A stretch of DNA of 64,000 nt from Pteria penguin (lineage: Eukaryota > Mollusca > Bivalvia > Pterioida > Pteriidae). Where the stretch lies: NCBI GenBank assembly GCA_035048485.1, contig CM068592.1, forward strand, positions 39,828,545 through 39,892,544, in the 5' to 3' direction. How positions within the stretch are numbered: position 1 is the first letter of the stretch; every line of letters begins with the position of its first letter. Below the pieces are notes generated by a model. That model was given only the letters and a program-made list of their open reading frames with translations. It searched no databases and was not told where the DNA came from. Positions 46,076-59,699 of the stretch are shown in pieces. Made by a program: the position numbers and the translations under genes.

Positions 46076-46529
46076 AAATTTTATAATGTGTAACGTCATT
46101 TACATGAAAATATATATAATACAGTACACTTCAGAACTGTCTGTATGTATCAAAATATAGTTTACAAACTGAAAATTTACAAGATGTATGCCTTACGTTG
46201 ATATGAATGACACAACTCCATAACTCTGGCCATTGCTATGTCTTACATGCGAATCGTATTCGTTTGGCAGTGAGGAATTTGTCATGAAGCTCTCTACGGA
46301 GGGTTTAGTGGAGGTGTCGTCATCGCCATCTCCTGATATTCTATCGTTATTGCAATTTTTATAATTATTTCACATTTATTTCACGTTTTATTATGTGTGT
46401 AGCATTGAAATCATTGAAATCTTTCTGGGTTTTCTGTAATTTATGGAACATTCATGACTAACGTGGAAGTCAAACACGAGACGCTCACTCATTCGGGTCA
46501 CCTGAGTGACATTCATTATGATTTCAACC

Positions 46530-46625
46530 GCTGATGCTGCTGCTGCTACTACTACTACTACTTTAACCATTACAGAAAATAAATGAAGTGTTCAGAGAAG
46601 TATGCTAGGTGCACCACATTAAATA

Positions 46626-46665
<40 letters not shown>

Positions 46666-46683
46666 TCTATTACTATTACTGCA

Positions 46684-46714
<31 letters not shown>

Positions 46715-46920
46715 TAACCACTACAGAATTAAATGAAGTGTTCTGAGAAGTATGCTAGGTGCACCACATTAAATATACTACTACTACTACTACTACTACT
46801 ACTACGTTTACCATTACAGAATTAAATGAAGTGTTCTGAGAAGTATGCTAGATGCTAGGTGTACCACATTAAATACTACTACTATTACCACCACCACTAC
46901 TACTACTACTACTACCGAAA
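46530..46920. repeat. ACT microsatellites within a ~130-bp tandem repeat
   Basis: ACT trinucleotide runs alternate with a shared block (AAATGAAGTGTTCTGAGAAG, then GTGCACCACATTAAATA) three times, so the block and its microsatellite were duplicated together. Confidence 0.9.
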
Positions 46921-47684
46921 AATTGAACATGTTTCTCCAAATGTTAAATGAAAAGATGACAAATATTAAAGTCAAATTTGACCCTTTACTTATCTAAACT
47001 CGAAGAGATAAATGCAGTTAAGCAGCATATACATTGTATATAGATACAAGTATTGTATACGAAATATGTAACTACAGGACAACAGTTAAACTCGTGTAAA
47101 ATACCTACGCGTCACATTTAATAGATGACCCCTAATTTACTGAATTAAATCGCAGTTGTATATGTTTTAAACCAGGTCAGCATGCACACAAAGTGCGCCC
47201 CATCCTGTTATCACGTATGAAGATGGACCCTGAACGCCGAACATAAACAACTTCCACTGAAATGATTATATAAAACATGCCATAAATAGGTTTATATTGG
47301 GTGCCAACCGAGTAAATGACAACAATTGTTTGACACTTTTATTATCCATGACACTTTCCATCCATTTCTGTTTTAGCGATACATTCATATGTGCAGTGTT
47401 GAATATTTGTGACGTCTGTATGTTTCTGGCATTCACGGCAGATGTTGCTGAATAAGCAGGAGAAGATAACTCTTGCATCGCATCGCGTCTACTGAGATCT
47501 ATGAATATACAGTGAATGTTGCAGCAGCAGTATAGTTTGATTTTGTATATTTCATATCATTTTTTATTTACAATATTTCATATTATTTCTACATTAATTT
47601 CTTATTATTTTTAGGGTCTTCATTCTTGTCTTATTAAAGGTTTGGAATAGTTTCTTTAGATTGATGGGGTTTTTATCTATCTAT

Positions 47685-47727
<43 letters not shown>

Positions 47728-48415
47728 CCTCTTAATTTAGTTTTTTACTTTTCTGCTTTTTTTTTCTTTTTATTTTATTATTGGAAGGCAATGGCAATCA
47801 GCTTCTGTTTGCTATCGGTTTCAAATTGAGAAAAGCCTATTTTCTACAGTGTTCATTAACTTCCAATAGAGGTGTACTAAACTTGACTGAAGGGCTTTAA
47901 TTTATAAACTCCAACGATACATGCATCATCGTAAACCAATCGCGTTAACCGTTATATAACGTACTTAGAATGCTTGCCTTAGGAATACTAACACAGTCTC
48001 GGCTAAACTTGGTAAATCCTGTTGTTTTTACGATTTTGTAGTCACTTTTAAGTTCTAAAAAGGTAGAAAGGTGTTATTACGGGGTCCGCCAGACTCTCAT
48101 ACACTTCAAAATTCCTTATTACATTCTAAAAGATACTAAACCTGCTTAACATTGAATGTGAAGTTGCACTTTTTGATAAAGCACATCAGTTATTATGAAG
48201 AAAGGAGCAATACTTTTAGAATGTAAGACACTGAGGAAAATACCAAGTCACATGATAAACTATAATTATGTATTTCTATCATATACAAAGCTAATTTCTA
48301 CGATGAAGGCACAAGGTAATATTCAACACAAGATTCTTCGGCGAATTTATAAGTAAAGAAGAACACAGTAAAGTGATTATAAACTAAATTCAAAGTCAGG
48401 ATATATCTTTTATCA
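46921..48415. other. Unassigned AT-rich DNA with a TTTA microsatellite
   Basis: A TTTA run lies at about 47675-47727. The 70-codon minus frame at 47266-47478 shows no domain. I see no gene. Confidence 0.5.
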
Positions 48416-48419
48416 ACCG

Positions 48420-48485
48420 AACATGTCAAACCTGACATGCCGAACCGAACATGTCAAACCTGACATGCCGAACCGGACATGCCAA
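48420..48485. repeat. 28-bp repeat, about 2.3 units
   Basis: GAACATGTCAAACCTGACAT followed by GCCGAACC is repeated just before a SINE. Confidence 0.85.
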
Positions 48486-48520
48486 ACCGATATGTTTAAG
48501 ACTATTCTCATTTCCATTTT

Positions 48521-48655
48521 GAGCCGGCATGGATGCTAGGTGTGTGACCGAAAGGTTCAGGTTCGACTCCTGTCGATAGTTTCTCACTGTCTTTTTGTTT
48601 TCAATGAGACAGTAAAAACCGAGGTCACGTGATACGGTAGACACTTCGCGTAGGT
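48521..48655 (+). mobile_element. Diverged, 3'-truncated SINE
   Basis: Starts GAGCCGGCATGGATG, has a B-box-like GGTTCGACTCC and the body string ATGAGACAGTAAAAACCGAG. The shared tail is missing. Confidence 0.75.
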
Positions 48656-49144
48656 CTGTTTTGTGTCTGCATCGCAGAGTATACATGTTTTGTAATTCCT
48701 TTATATCTACTTTATAGTCTATATTCTTTACACTCATCCTTCCTTCAAAATAATGTCCAAATTTCAATAATCAGCTTCCATAAGTACTATTCAGTACTTT
48801 GATCACAACATGACCTTTATGAAATTGAAATCCCGTTACGTCATGATATAACAAGTTTAACGACAAAGTGCACTGAGATCGCAATATATCATGAAAATTG
48901 AAATCATCAAAAACGTGACACAGTACTTACATGTGCAAAAATATACGTAGGCCTAGAAGATGTAGTTATAAATGAGTTGGGTTTCCATGACCCTCACCTT
49001 CTATAATATTTCCGTTCTGTCTAAACCATTGTACCTAGTACACAGCAATAGCACAAGTTTTGCTGTAAGGGGAAGATGTGTTGGTGTTCATGTAAGCAGA
49101 TAGATATGGTGACAGTCGTGGGTATTGGAATGTTCACACATGGT

Positions 49145-52100
49145 AGAATCAGACTATTAGAGGCATTATGAGCAGGAGTCCAGAGGCACTGTGACCAAAG
49201 GATTAGAAGCGTATTGGATATGAGATTAGAGGCATTATGAGCAGGAGTCCAGAGGCACTGTGACCAAAGGATTAGAAGCGTATTGGATATGGGATTAGAG
49301 GCATTATGAGCAGGAGTCCAGAGGCACTGTGACCAAAGGATTAGAAGCGTATTGGATATGAGATTAGAGGCATTATGAGCAGGAGTCCAGAGGCACTGTG
49401 ACCAAAGGATTAGAAGCGTATTGGATATGGGATTAGAGGCATTATGAGCAGGAGTCCAGAGGCACTGTGACCAAAGGATTAGAAGCGTATTGGACATCGG
49501 ATTAGAGGCATTATGAACAGGGGTCCAGAGGCACTGTGATCACGGGATTATAGGTGTATTTGATGAGAGTATAGAGGCATTATGGGCGGAGTATTAGAGA
49601 TGTTAGGGGATTAGAGGCATAATAGGCAAAGGATAAGAGGAATTATAATCAGGAAATTAGAAGTATTATTGGCAGGGGGTAAGAGGTGTTAGGGTTAAGA
49701 TATTAGAGGCATTCTAGGCTGGGATTAGAGACATTATGGTCAGGGATTAGAGACATTGTGGTCAGGGAATTAGAAGCATTATAGTTCGGGATTAGAGGTA
49801 TTATAGTCCGAGATTAGAGGCATCATGATCAGGGGATTAAAGGCATTATAGTTCGAGATTAGAGGTTTTATGATCAGGTATTAGAGACATTATGGTTCGG
49901 GATTAGAGGTATTATGGTCAGGGGATTAGAGGCATTATGACTCAGGATTAGAGGCATTATGGTCAGGGAATTAGAGGCATTATGGTCAGGGATTAGAGGT
50001 ATTATGACCAGGGGATTAGAGGTATTATGGTCCGAGATTAGAGGCATTATGGTCGGGGGATTAGAGGTATTATGGTAAGGGATTAGAGGTATTATAGGCA
50101 GGGGATTAAAGGCATTACGGATAGGGATTAGAGGCATTACGGTTCGGGAAACAATGGTTATGGTCAGGGATTAGAGGTGTTAAGGTAAGAGGATTAGAGG
50201 CTTTACGGTTCGGAATTAGAGGTGTTATGTCAGCGATTAGAAGCATCATGGTCCGAGATTAGAAGCAGTAAGTTCAGGGGATTTGAGGTATTATGGTTTG
50301 GGATAAAAGGAATTATGAGCAGGGGATTAGAGAAACTAGGGTCAGGGGATTAGACGCTTTATTGTCTGGGATTTAAGGTATTATGGGCAGGGGATTAGAG
50401 AAACTAGGGTCAAGGGATTAGAAGCATTATGGTGTGGGATTAGAGGTATTATGGGCAGGGGATTAGAGGAACTGGGGTCAGGGGAGTAGAGGCATTATGA
50501 TCAGGGATTAAAAGCATACTGGTCAGGGATTAGAGGCATTATGGTCAGGGATTAGAGGTATCACGGTCAGGGAATTGGAGACATTATGGCCCGAGATAAG
50601 AGGCGTTATGGTCAGTGGATTAGAGGCATTATGGCCCGAAATTAGAGGTATTCCAGGTAGGGGATTAGAGGTAGTATTGTTAGGGATTAGAGGCATTATA
50701 GGCAGGGGATTAAAGGCATAAAGGTCAGATATTAGAGGTAGTATGGTTCGGGAAACAGCGGTATTATGGTCAGGGACTAGAGGCATTATGGCCAGAGTAT
50801 TAGAGGTATTATGGTTAGGGATTAGAGGTATTTTGGCCAGAGTAATAGAGGTATTATGGACGGGATTAGAGGTATTATAGGCAGGGGATTGGAGGTATTA
50901 TGATCAGGGATTAGAGGTATTATAGTCAAGGGATTAGAGGTATTATGGTTAGGGATTAGAGTTATTATAGGCAGGGGATTAAAGGCATTACGGTTAGGAA
51001 TTAGAGGCTTTACGGTTCAGGGAACAGCGGTATTATGGTCAGGGATTAAAGGTATACGGGTCAAAGGATCAGAGGTTAAAGGTCAAGGGATTACAGGCAT
51101 TATGGTTAGGGATTTGAGGTATTATGGCCAGGGGATTAGAGGTGTTAGGATCAGAGGATTAGAGGCATTACGGTTCGGAATTAGAGGTGTTATGTCAGCG
51201 AGTAGAGGCATCATGGTCCGAGATTAGAAGCAGTAAGGTCAGGGGATATGAAGTGTTATGGTTTGGGATTAAAGGAATTGTGAGCACGGGATTAGAGAAA
51301 ATAAAATCAGGGGATTGGACGCATTAATGTCTGGGATTTAAGGTATCATGGACAGGGGATTAGAGAAACTAGGGTCAGGGGATTAGAAGCATTATGGTGT
51401 GGGATTAGAGGTATTATGGCAGGGGATTACAGGAACTGGGGTCAGGGGAGTAGAGACATTATGATCAGGGATTCAAAGCAGTATGGTCAGGGATTAGAGC
51501 TATCATGGCCAGGGAATTAGAGGCATTATGGCCCGAGATAAGAGGCGTTATGGTCAGTGGATTAGATTATTATGGTGAGGGATTAGAGGAATTATAGGCA
51601 GGGGATTAGAGGTATTATGGTTAGGGATTAGAGGTATTATAGACAGGGGATTAGAGGTATTATGGTTAGGGATTAGAGGTATTTTGGCCAGAGTATTAGA
51701 GGTATTATGGACGGGATTAGAGGTATTATAGGCAGGGGATTGGAGGTATTATGATCAGGGATTAGAGGTATTATAGTCAAGGGATTAGAGGTATTATGGT
51801 TAGGGATTAGAGTTATTATAGGCAGGGGATTAAAGGCATTACGGTTAGGAATTAGAGGCATTACGGTTCAGGGAACAGCGGTATTATGGTCAGGATTAAA
51901 GGTATACGGGTCAAAGGATCAGAGGTTAAAGGTCAAGGGATTACAGGCATTTTGGTTAGGGATTTGAGGTATTATGGCCAGGGGATTAGAGGTGTTAGGA
52001 TCAGAGGATTAGAGGCATTACGGTTCGGAATTAGAGGTGTTATGTCAGCGAGTAGAGGCATCATGGTCCGAGATTAGAAGCAGTAAGGTCAGGGGATATG

Positions 52101-53470
52101 AAGTGTTATGGTTTGGGATTAAAGGAATTGTGAGCACGGGATTAGAGAAAATAAAATCAGGGGATTGGACGCATTAATGTCTGGGATTTAAGGTATCATG
52201 GACACGGGATTAGAGAAACTAGGGTCAGGGGATTAGAAGCATTATGGTGTGGGATTAGAGGTATTATGGCAGGGGATTACAGGAACTGGGGTCAGGGGAG
52301 TAGAGACATTATGATCAGGGATTCAAAGCAGTATGGTCAAGGATTAGAGCTATCATGGCCAGGGAATTAGAGGCATTATGGCCCGAGATAAGAGGCGTTA
52401 TGGTCAGTGGATTAGATTATTATGGTGAGGGATTAGAGGAATTATAGGCAGGGGATTAGAGGTATTATGGTTAGGGATTAGAGGTATTATAGACAGGGGA
52501 TTAGAGGTATTATGGTTAGGGATTAGAGGTATTTTGGCCAGAGTATTAGAGGTATTATGGACGGGATTAGAGGTATTATAGGCAGGGGATTAGAGATATT
52601 ATGGTTAGGGATTAGAGGTATTTTGGCCAGAGTATTAGAGGTATTATGGACGGGATTAGAGGTATTATAGGCAGGGGATTGGAGGTATTATGGTTAGGGA
52701 TTAGAGGTATTATAGACAGGGGATTAGAGATATTATGGTTAGGGATTAGAGGTATTTTGGCCAGAGTATTAGAGGTATTATGGACGGGATTAGAGGTATT
52801 ATAGGCAGGGGATTGGAGGTATTATGATCAGGGATTAGAGGTATTATAGGCAGGGGATTAGAGGTATTATGATCAGGGATTAGAGGTATTATAGTCAGGG
52901 ATTAGAGGCATTATGGTTAGGGATTAGAGGTATTATAGGCAAGGGATTAAAGGCATTACGGTCAGATATTAGACGTCGTATGGTTCGGGAAACAGCGGTA
53001 TTATGGTCATAGATTAGATGCATTATGGCCAGAGTATTAGAGGTATTATGGCCAGAGTATTAGAGGTATTATGGCCAGAGTATTAGAGGTATTATAAACA
53101 GGGGATTAGAGGTATTATGGACAGGTGATTAGAGGAACTAGAGTCAGGGGATTAGAGGCATTATGGTCTGGGATTAGAGGCATTATGGTCAGGAGATTAG
53201 AGGCATTATGGTCCGAGATTAGAGGCATTATGATTCGGGATTACAAGCATTATGGTCAGGGACTAGCGGCATTATGATCAGGGACTAGCGGCATTATGGT
53301 CAGGGACTAGCGGCATTATGATCAGGGATTAGGGGCATTTTGGTTCGGGTTACAGGTATTATGGTTCAGAATTAGAGGTATTATGGTCTGGGATTGGAGC
53401 TATAAAGGTCAAGGGATTAACGGCATTATGGTCAGGGATCAGAGGTATTATGGCCAGGGGATTAGAGGTA
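49145..53470. repeat. ~22-bp array with 69-bp and 850-bp higher-order units
   Basis: The basic unit is close to GATTAGAGGCATTATGGTCA. At 49190-49500 a 69-base composite (with GAGTCCAGAGGCACTGTGAC) repeats almost identically four to five times. Further on, the string GGTATACGGGTCAAAGGATC occurs at 51051 and 51901, marking a tandem duplication with an 850-base offset (about 50820-52520). Embedded TTAGGG strings are part of the unit, not telomere. All minus-strand open frames here are by-products. Confidence 0.95.
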
Positions 53471-53543
53471 TGATTCAAAGTTGTACAGAATTTAGTTGGA
53501 ATAATTCAATTTTGTTTAGAAAACAAAAGTAATGTTTTTTCAA

Positions 53544-54007
53544 TCTTAAAGGTCATGGGAAACATAAATTTTTATCATGAAAATAGTGATACGTGGAAAT
53601 ATTAACCTTCTTGTATAAAAATCAGATTTTTCTACTGTATCATATAGGCATAATTGCATTCAAAATGTCAGTAATTAAGAGTAAATACAGTTAAATACCC
53701 CTACAGAAATGAAACGTTGTGATGTCACATTAGGTCAAGCACGACATTTCTCCATGTAACATACAGGTTTTGAATACAGCTCTTATAGTAATTGACCTAA
53801 TATAACGTCATAGCGATCACAGTCACGAAAAACCACGAAACTTGCCGAAGCAACACACATTTACATTTATATTCAAATACCAATATCTCCAGAACGAGTA
53901 ATTATTTTCAAAAACAAAAAAATATGAGGATGTTATTTAAAGCATATATATTTTATTTAAGCAAAGACATAAATTTGTATAATGTAAGTTTCCCATGACC
54001 TTTAAGA
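53544..54007. mobile_element. Inverted-repeat element, 464 bp
   Basis: TCTTAAAGGTCATGGGAAAC at the left end is exactly inverted at the right end (53988-54007). The interior is AT-rich with no open frame. It fits a small non-autonomous DNA transposon; no clear target-site duplication is seen. Confidence 0.65.
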
Positions 54008-57000
54008 CTGTCTATATTATGCGATTGTCAAATATAAGAATAAACCTAGGTCATTCAAGATAGTCTCTACATTTTTGTCCTGCTATGTTCATATCGTAAT
54101 CATTTAGTAGAAGTTTTATAACAAGAATAATAGTTTCATTGATTTAAGTAATGCAAATAAAAATAAGAAAGAATACAAACAAAAAAGATAAAAGCAAAAC
54201 AATCACAACATCACCCCCCCCCCCAAAAAAAATAAAATAAACATTAAAAAGCAAAAACAAAAAAGTAAAGTTCAGCGTATATTAAAGGTTGGCGTTTTAA
54301 TACAACAAACAGAGTGTAGTACTCTTTATACACAGTAACACAGACCTTTAACTCTTGCATTGCATACTTTGTAAGCCTTTAATATTCAAAAAAAAAAGAA
54401 AAAAAGAAAGGAAACAACCAGATTTCACATCCATACGGAAGAAAAAGAACAATATTTTGATTTAAAAAGCTAGTTTACGGTTAACAATTCTAGTGTAGAG
54501 GACACTTGCTTGCCTGGTCTGATACTATAGATACAATTAATTTAGAATTGCCTGTATTATTACACACAATAAGATAAGTATCGCAAGCAGGTGTGACGTA
54601 GAGAGACGTGACATTGTCACACGTGACATTGTCGCACTGTACCATCAGGACTGCACACAGTATTCACACTACTGACCGGGTCATACCGGCATGTTCCTGA
54701 CTACAACAGTTCAAAAATGGTCCTAACGCCACCAAAATACATTGTAACTGGTTAAATATTGTATATGTATCGATATAAATGTACTTGTAAGTTTGTGCCT
54801 TGGTTAATAAATAATAAATACAAAAATTCTTCCTTCCTCCTTCTCTTCTTACTACTACTACTACTACTTCTACTACTACTACTACTATAACTAATACTAC
54901 TTCTTCTTCTTCTTCTTCTAATTTCTGTGCATTGCATCTGTGCAAATACCGTCACCATGTAAAAACCATAATATTGGTATGTTGTAAAAAAAGAATCAAA
55001 CAGGTTCACCATTTTACTGCTTCGTTAACACGTCGCTCAGTAACTCTAAACGAAACCTTAAGATAATAGATCAACAATTTTTCAAACTTGCCGAACACAA
55101 TTTGTCCTGGATTTTGTTCTTGACTACAATCAAAACACCCGACAAAAATCGACACCAAGGCGCACAAGAAATACACTGAAAGTCCGCGCTATTTGCACGA
55201 TCTCGCAATCCCTTAAGCTTTGTTGCCATTGCATTAAATAGTAAAGACAATTAGTGCGTTTAATTGTCCAAATTCCATCGCCGTCCTTGGCGAATCAATA
55301 GTAATAAAACACAGAAACTGCATCCCAAACTATGCATTCGGCATGTGGGTCGTGTTGTGAATGTTTAAAGGTCTAGCACGTACATTATTTATGAGCACAG
55401 ATACTCATTACTATGGGGTCGACGCAGGCCTCGTTTCAAATGCACTTACCTGTCAAATCTCATGGGCTTTATCTTAACAAATTGCTCATGTAAATTTACT
55501 ACATACATAGTACATATGTATATGTATGTAGGTACAGATTTAAGGCGATATACGCGTGTGTACTGCTCAGGCATGTTTATGTACAATGCATTTTACATTT
55601 CGTGTCAAACTATGTTAAATAAATGCCAGAAATATTGGTTCATACCGGGTATATTTATTACAGATTGTGCATAAACTATAAAACTGTGTAGAAAATGGGG
55701 TAGGGCGTTATTTCTGACTCCAGTGGCAATCTACTGGTGGATATAAATAAAGGAGAGACACATTCCCCGACCCACTATTGATCATACTGGGATATTGAAT
55801 TTATTACACATCATAATCCAGTTGAGTTCAGAAAAAGATGCGGCACTCAATAATAGACAATCAGAAAACAATAAATAAAAATAAATCAGTAAATATGTAG
55901 TTCTCTTTCACGTTCTTTATTTATTCATCTATTTAGTTATTTATTTATTTACATGTATTTATCTATTAATTTTTTATTTATTTATTTATTTATTTAGTAT
56001 CTATGTATGCGAAATAGACTAATTTCGAGTTTTCGATTACACTTTGAAATTCTTAAATATTACCATAGAAAGCACGTGACTACTGACAAATATTGACGTT
56101 TCAAATTTTGACAAATTAAAGTGCAAATTTGTTTTTTAAGTATTGAATAGATATCCCTTTTTTCCTTTGGCTTATTCAATTGTAATCCTTTTTGCTTCAA
56201 CTAATCTTAAAAAATATCGTTCAATTCACGTGCCTATAGACAAACAATTCTTCTGAAATTTAAGATTTATAATAAAAGAAATGAAACTCGGAAATGGTCT
56301 ATTCTCGGAATGGACGTTGAATACTGATTATATACATTGTGGACATCCACAGTTTCGCCCTTGAACATTGCTGAAGTCATCGCAATGCACCTATGGTTCA
56401 CTTAATTGTATACACGATGTTTATGAACTAATACTCTTATTCGATTTTACAACATACTTTTACCGTAGTTTGATAATGGTTCATTCTGAAAATGTGAACT
56501 AACCTGAGGTCAATTTTGGGCTATGAAAGTGTACAGCAGCCTTCTTATCCGCCAATGTCTCTTCTATGTTATCTCCCAAGGTTCTTTTCTAAAACCCCTG
56601 GATCAACCACTGCATATTCTCAGTGACAAAAACAGAATTACAAGTACATGTTTTACGACTTGATGACATGCGCATATTTATACATAATGCCAACAATGTG
56701 CGACCAAACTAGTATTTCTTCTAAGATGTCGGTTTCGCCATTATGGTTATTTCTATGTATTACTATACCTGCATGGTAAAATCTTTTAAAATTTCGTTTG
56801 AAGATCTCTCGAATGTAGTAAGTTGAAATCTCTTCTTCAGCAGTACCACCTTGTTCCATGCTCTCTGCTTATCTACACTGTAAGTGACTGAAATACATGA
56901 CTTTATTTATTTATCTATCTATTTATTTATTTATTTTTTTTTTATTTTTTATTCATTCATTCATTTATTCATTTATTTCTTTATTTATTATTTTATATAC

Positions 57001-57225
57001 ATAATGACAAATAAATTACATTTATTTTATTTCAGCGAAAGAGAAGGAAAATAAAAGGTAAACACTAAATACTGTTACATTAAGTTCTGTTTCACTGGAA
57101 ACATTAACTGTATATTTGTAATTATGTGACAAAATATTCCATGACGTCACGCAGCTTTTGCTATAAATCAGTCGTACAGCTTAATTAAATCTTTCCGTCG
57201 CATTCTAGGAAGAAATCATGGTGTC
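54008..57225. other. Unassigned AT-rich DNA with microsatellites
   Basis: Trinucleotide TAC/TTC runs at 54850-54918, TTTA-type runs at 55915-56000 and 56895-56995, and A-rich strings at 54215-54420. Short open frames (for example 54664-54945 and 56653-56859) have no domains. I see no gene. Confidence 0.5.
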
Positions 57226-57230
57226 TTCGA

Positions 57231-57385
57231 AGATTGCCGGGAAAAACGATAATATACGATCGTCAAGGTCTTAAAGCTGTATAGATTGCCGGGAAAAAAC
57301 GATAATATACGATCGTCAAGGTCTTAAAGCTGTATATATAGATTGCCGGGAAAACGATAATATGCGATCGTTAAGATGTTAGAGG
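57231..57385. repeat. 52-57-bp repeat, 3 units
   Basis: The unit begins AGATTGCCGGGAAAAACGAT and includes ATACGATCGTCAAGGTCTTA; the third copy has diverged. Confidence 0.92.
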
Positions 57386-57729
57386 TGTATGCCTGGAATC
57401 TTAATTACAGCGATAACTTACTGTCTACTGATCTTACATAATACCGAAAACAACTTAGCAAACATGCTTCTCTATATCTACATAAGTCCCTCTCCACATC
57501 GCGTTATTTGTATACAAATGTTCATTGTCGGAAGTCTGAATATTTATGAAGAAAGCAGTTCCAAAAATTGTCTGCAGAAATTTCAGAGCGGCTTCTAAGA
57601 TTAAGAAACTTGGTTTATATAAAAAGTACTGAAACTACTAGAGCCGTTTATTCATCTATTGATAAAACGTGCTGCAATACATTTATAAAGAATTCAAAAA
57701 TAAGTCATACTTGTATTTAAAGGGAATGG

Positions 57730-58085
57730 AGGACGATAATGACTTACAGGCTATGGAGGGCGACACATGTACTTACAGGCTGTGGAGGACGACACATGTA
57801 CTTACAGGCTATGGAAGACGATAATGTACTTACAGGCTATGGAGGGCAACCGATGTGCTTACAGGCTATATAGGACGACATATGTACATACAGGCTGTAG
57901 AGGATGACACATGTAATTACAGGCTATGGAGGGCGACATATGTACTTACAGGCTGTGGAGGATGACAGACGTACTTACAGGTTATGGAGGTGACACATGT
58001 ATTTACAGACTTACAGGCTATAAAGATCGACACATGTACTTACAAGTACTTACAGACTTTGGAGGACAACACATGTACTTATTCA
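57730..58085. repeat. 29-bp repeat, about 12 units
   Basis: The unit contains CACATGTACTTACAGGCTAT and varies in the middle (GGAGGACGA, GGAGGGCGA, AAGACGATA). The short plus frame 57926-58135 is a by-product. Confidence 0.92.
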
Positions 58086-58184
58086 GTGTTGAATTCTTAA
58101 CCGAGTATTTTTTTCAAAGCATTTTAACGATGTAAATAACTACCATTGGCTCTATCTAATCCACTCTTCGTTCTTGTTTTGGGT

Positions 58185-58262
58185 TTTTTTTTGGGGGGGG
58201 GGGGTTGGGGAGGGTTTGATTTTTTTTCTTTTGGGGTGGGGGGCTGGGGGAGGGGGGGTTTG
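58185..58262. repeat. G/T-rich low-complexity tract
   Basis: Alternating poly-T and poly-G runs, G-rich on the plus strand, with several runs of three or more G that could form quadruplexes. Confidence 0.85.
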
Positions 58263-58690
58263 CCGCTACCACTTGTTCTGTTTACCAACTGTAAACATGC
58301 GCATACCTTTGCAGATTTAGTTTCGTTGTGTATAGTCTTGTCCCATGATCCCATGCATTGTATGTATTGTTGACGATGCCACTTGTAACCAAAAAAAATA
58401 TCGTTGTATTCCGATTATTGCGATGTCCGTATATTACAAATGTGGGTATTTTATGAAAATGAATAACTTGTGCGATGTTAGAAAATTGAAATTATTTTCT
58501 TACTTTATGCTTTTATAGCAAATCTTCGGGTGATAGAGCTTTAATAATATTCCATACGAATCCCTCTCTTCTCTGTCCATCTCTGTTTCAATAGAAAATT
58601 CCTACTCCAAAGTTCCCGGTAAGTTTTTCTGGTACCAATTATCCAAACTCAATGAATACTTTCCTCGCATCTTTTATCCAGCATTCTCTC

Positions 58691-58810
58691 TCCAGGGTTC
58701 CTTACGCTACTAGCACTTTGTCTATCCAGGGTTCCTTACGCTACTAGCACTTTGTCTATCCAGGGTTCCTTACGCTACGAACACATTCTGTACCTAGGGT
58801 TCCGTGCGTT
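58691..58810. repeat. 34-bp repeat, about 3.5 units
   Basis: The unit is close to TCCAGGGTTCCTTACGCTAC plus TAGCACTTTGTCTA; the last copies have diverged. Confidence 0.93.
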
Positions 58811-59270
58811 ACGAGGACTACAGCTCTGTCAACGCTTATTTTCAAAGACCTTGAAAAAGTTTTCCAAATCCTTTGTTTGCACCTAAAACTACATATTTTA
58901 TCATATATTGATATATTTTGAAAAAAAGTTAATTTTATTTTTATTGTAAATCATCTTAAATCGTTGTTTTATAAACTTTTTTTTCAATACTAATTAAATA
59001 ATTAATAAATTAATTAATCTAGGTTGTACACATGAATAATGATTTCTTATGAAACAAGAAATTTGATTGGCCGTTGAAAGTATATTATAGCTTCATAAAT
59101 TGGTTTGGTTAATTAGACACGTCCATTTCCGGCGTCGGCAGTTGCTAAGAGCAACCAGCTATGCGGATATTTTCCTCCGCTCTTGTTGCTACATTTTCAT
59201 TTGCAGTTTAAAAAAGAATCTAATGATGATAATTCAAATTATCAAATTGTTCTAGTCTTTAGTTAAATTA
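58811..59270. other. Unassigned AT-rich DNA
   Basis: No gene or repeat is recognised between the 34-bp repeat and the imperfect palindrome. Confidence 0.5.
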
Positions 59271-59426
59271 TAAGGATTAATTTACACAATGTCGCAATTG
59301 ATTGAGATAAAATATGGTTTGAGACAATGAACACTTTTTATAAACCGCTTGGTGATTATACAGTGCGCATCGCCTCAAACCATATATTATCTCAATAAAT
59401 TGCAAAATTGTCAAAGATAATCCTTA
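59271..59426. mobile_element. MITE-like imperfect palindrome
   Basis: Arms of about 55 bases (59271-59325 and 59372-59426) are inverted copies sharing TAAGGATT, TTGAGATAA and ATATGGTTTGAG, with a loop of about 46 bases. It encodes nothing. Confidence 0.7.
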
Positions 59427-59699
59427 AATGAAATGTAAACATGGATTCGAAAGTAGAACAATTATTGAGAAAAGCGATAATTCGCAAAAATTAAGAGAAA
59501 AACAGTTGGAGACTTTGAAGATTCTTTTAAATCGCGAAGATGTGCGTCTAAGTTTGTCATGAGAAAACGAGCTATTTCTTGAGCGTTGACAGATTATAAT
59601 AATATAGCGAGTAAGGAGAGTTAACTCTGGGTAGAGAATGTCCAGTTGTATCTATTCCCTATGTCCCAGTCTCTATTCTCCGTACAGTTCCCTTACCAA

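Noticed and set aside
49145..53470. Interstitial telomere because of TTAGGG strings
   Set aside because: TTAGGG occurs once in some 22-bp units as part of GGTTAGGGATTAGAG, never in hexamer tandem.
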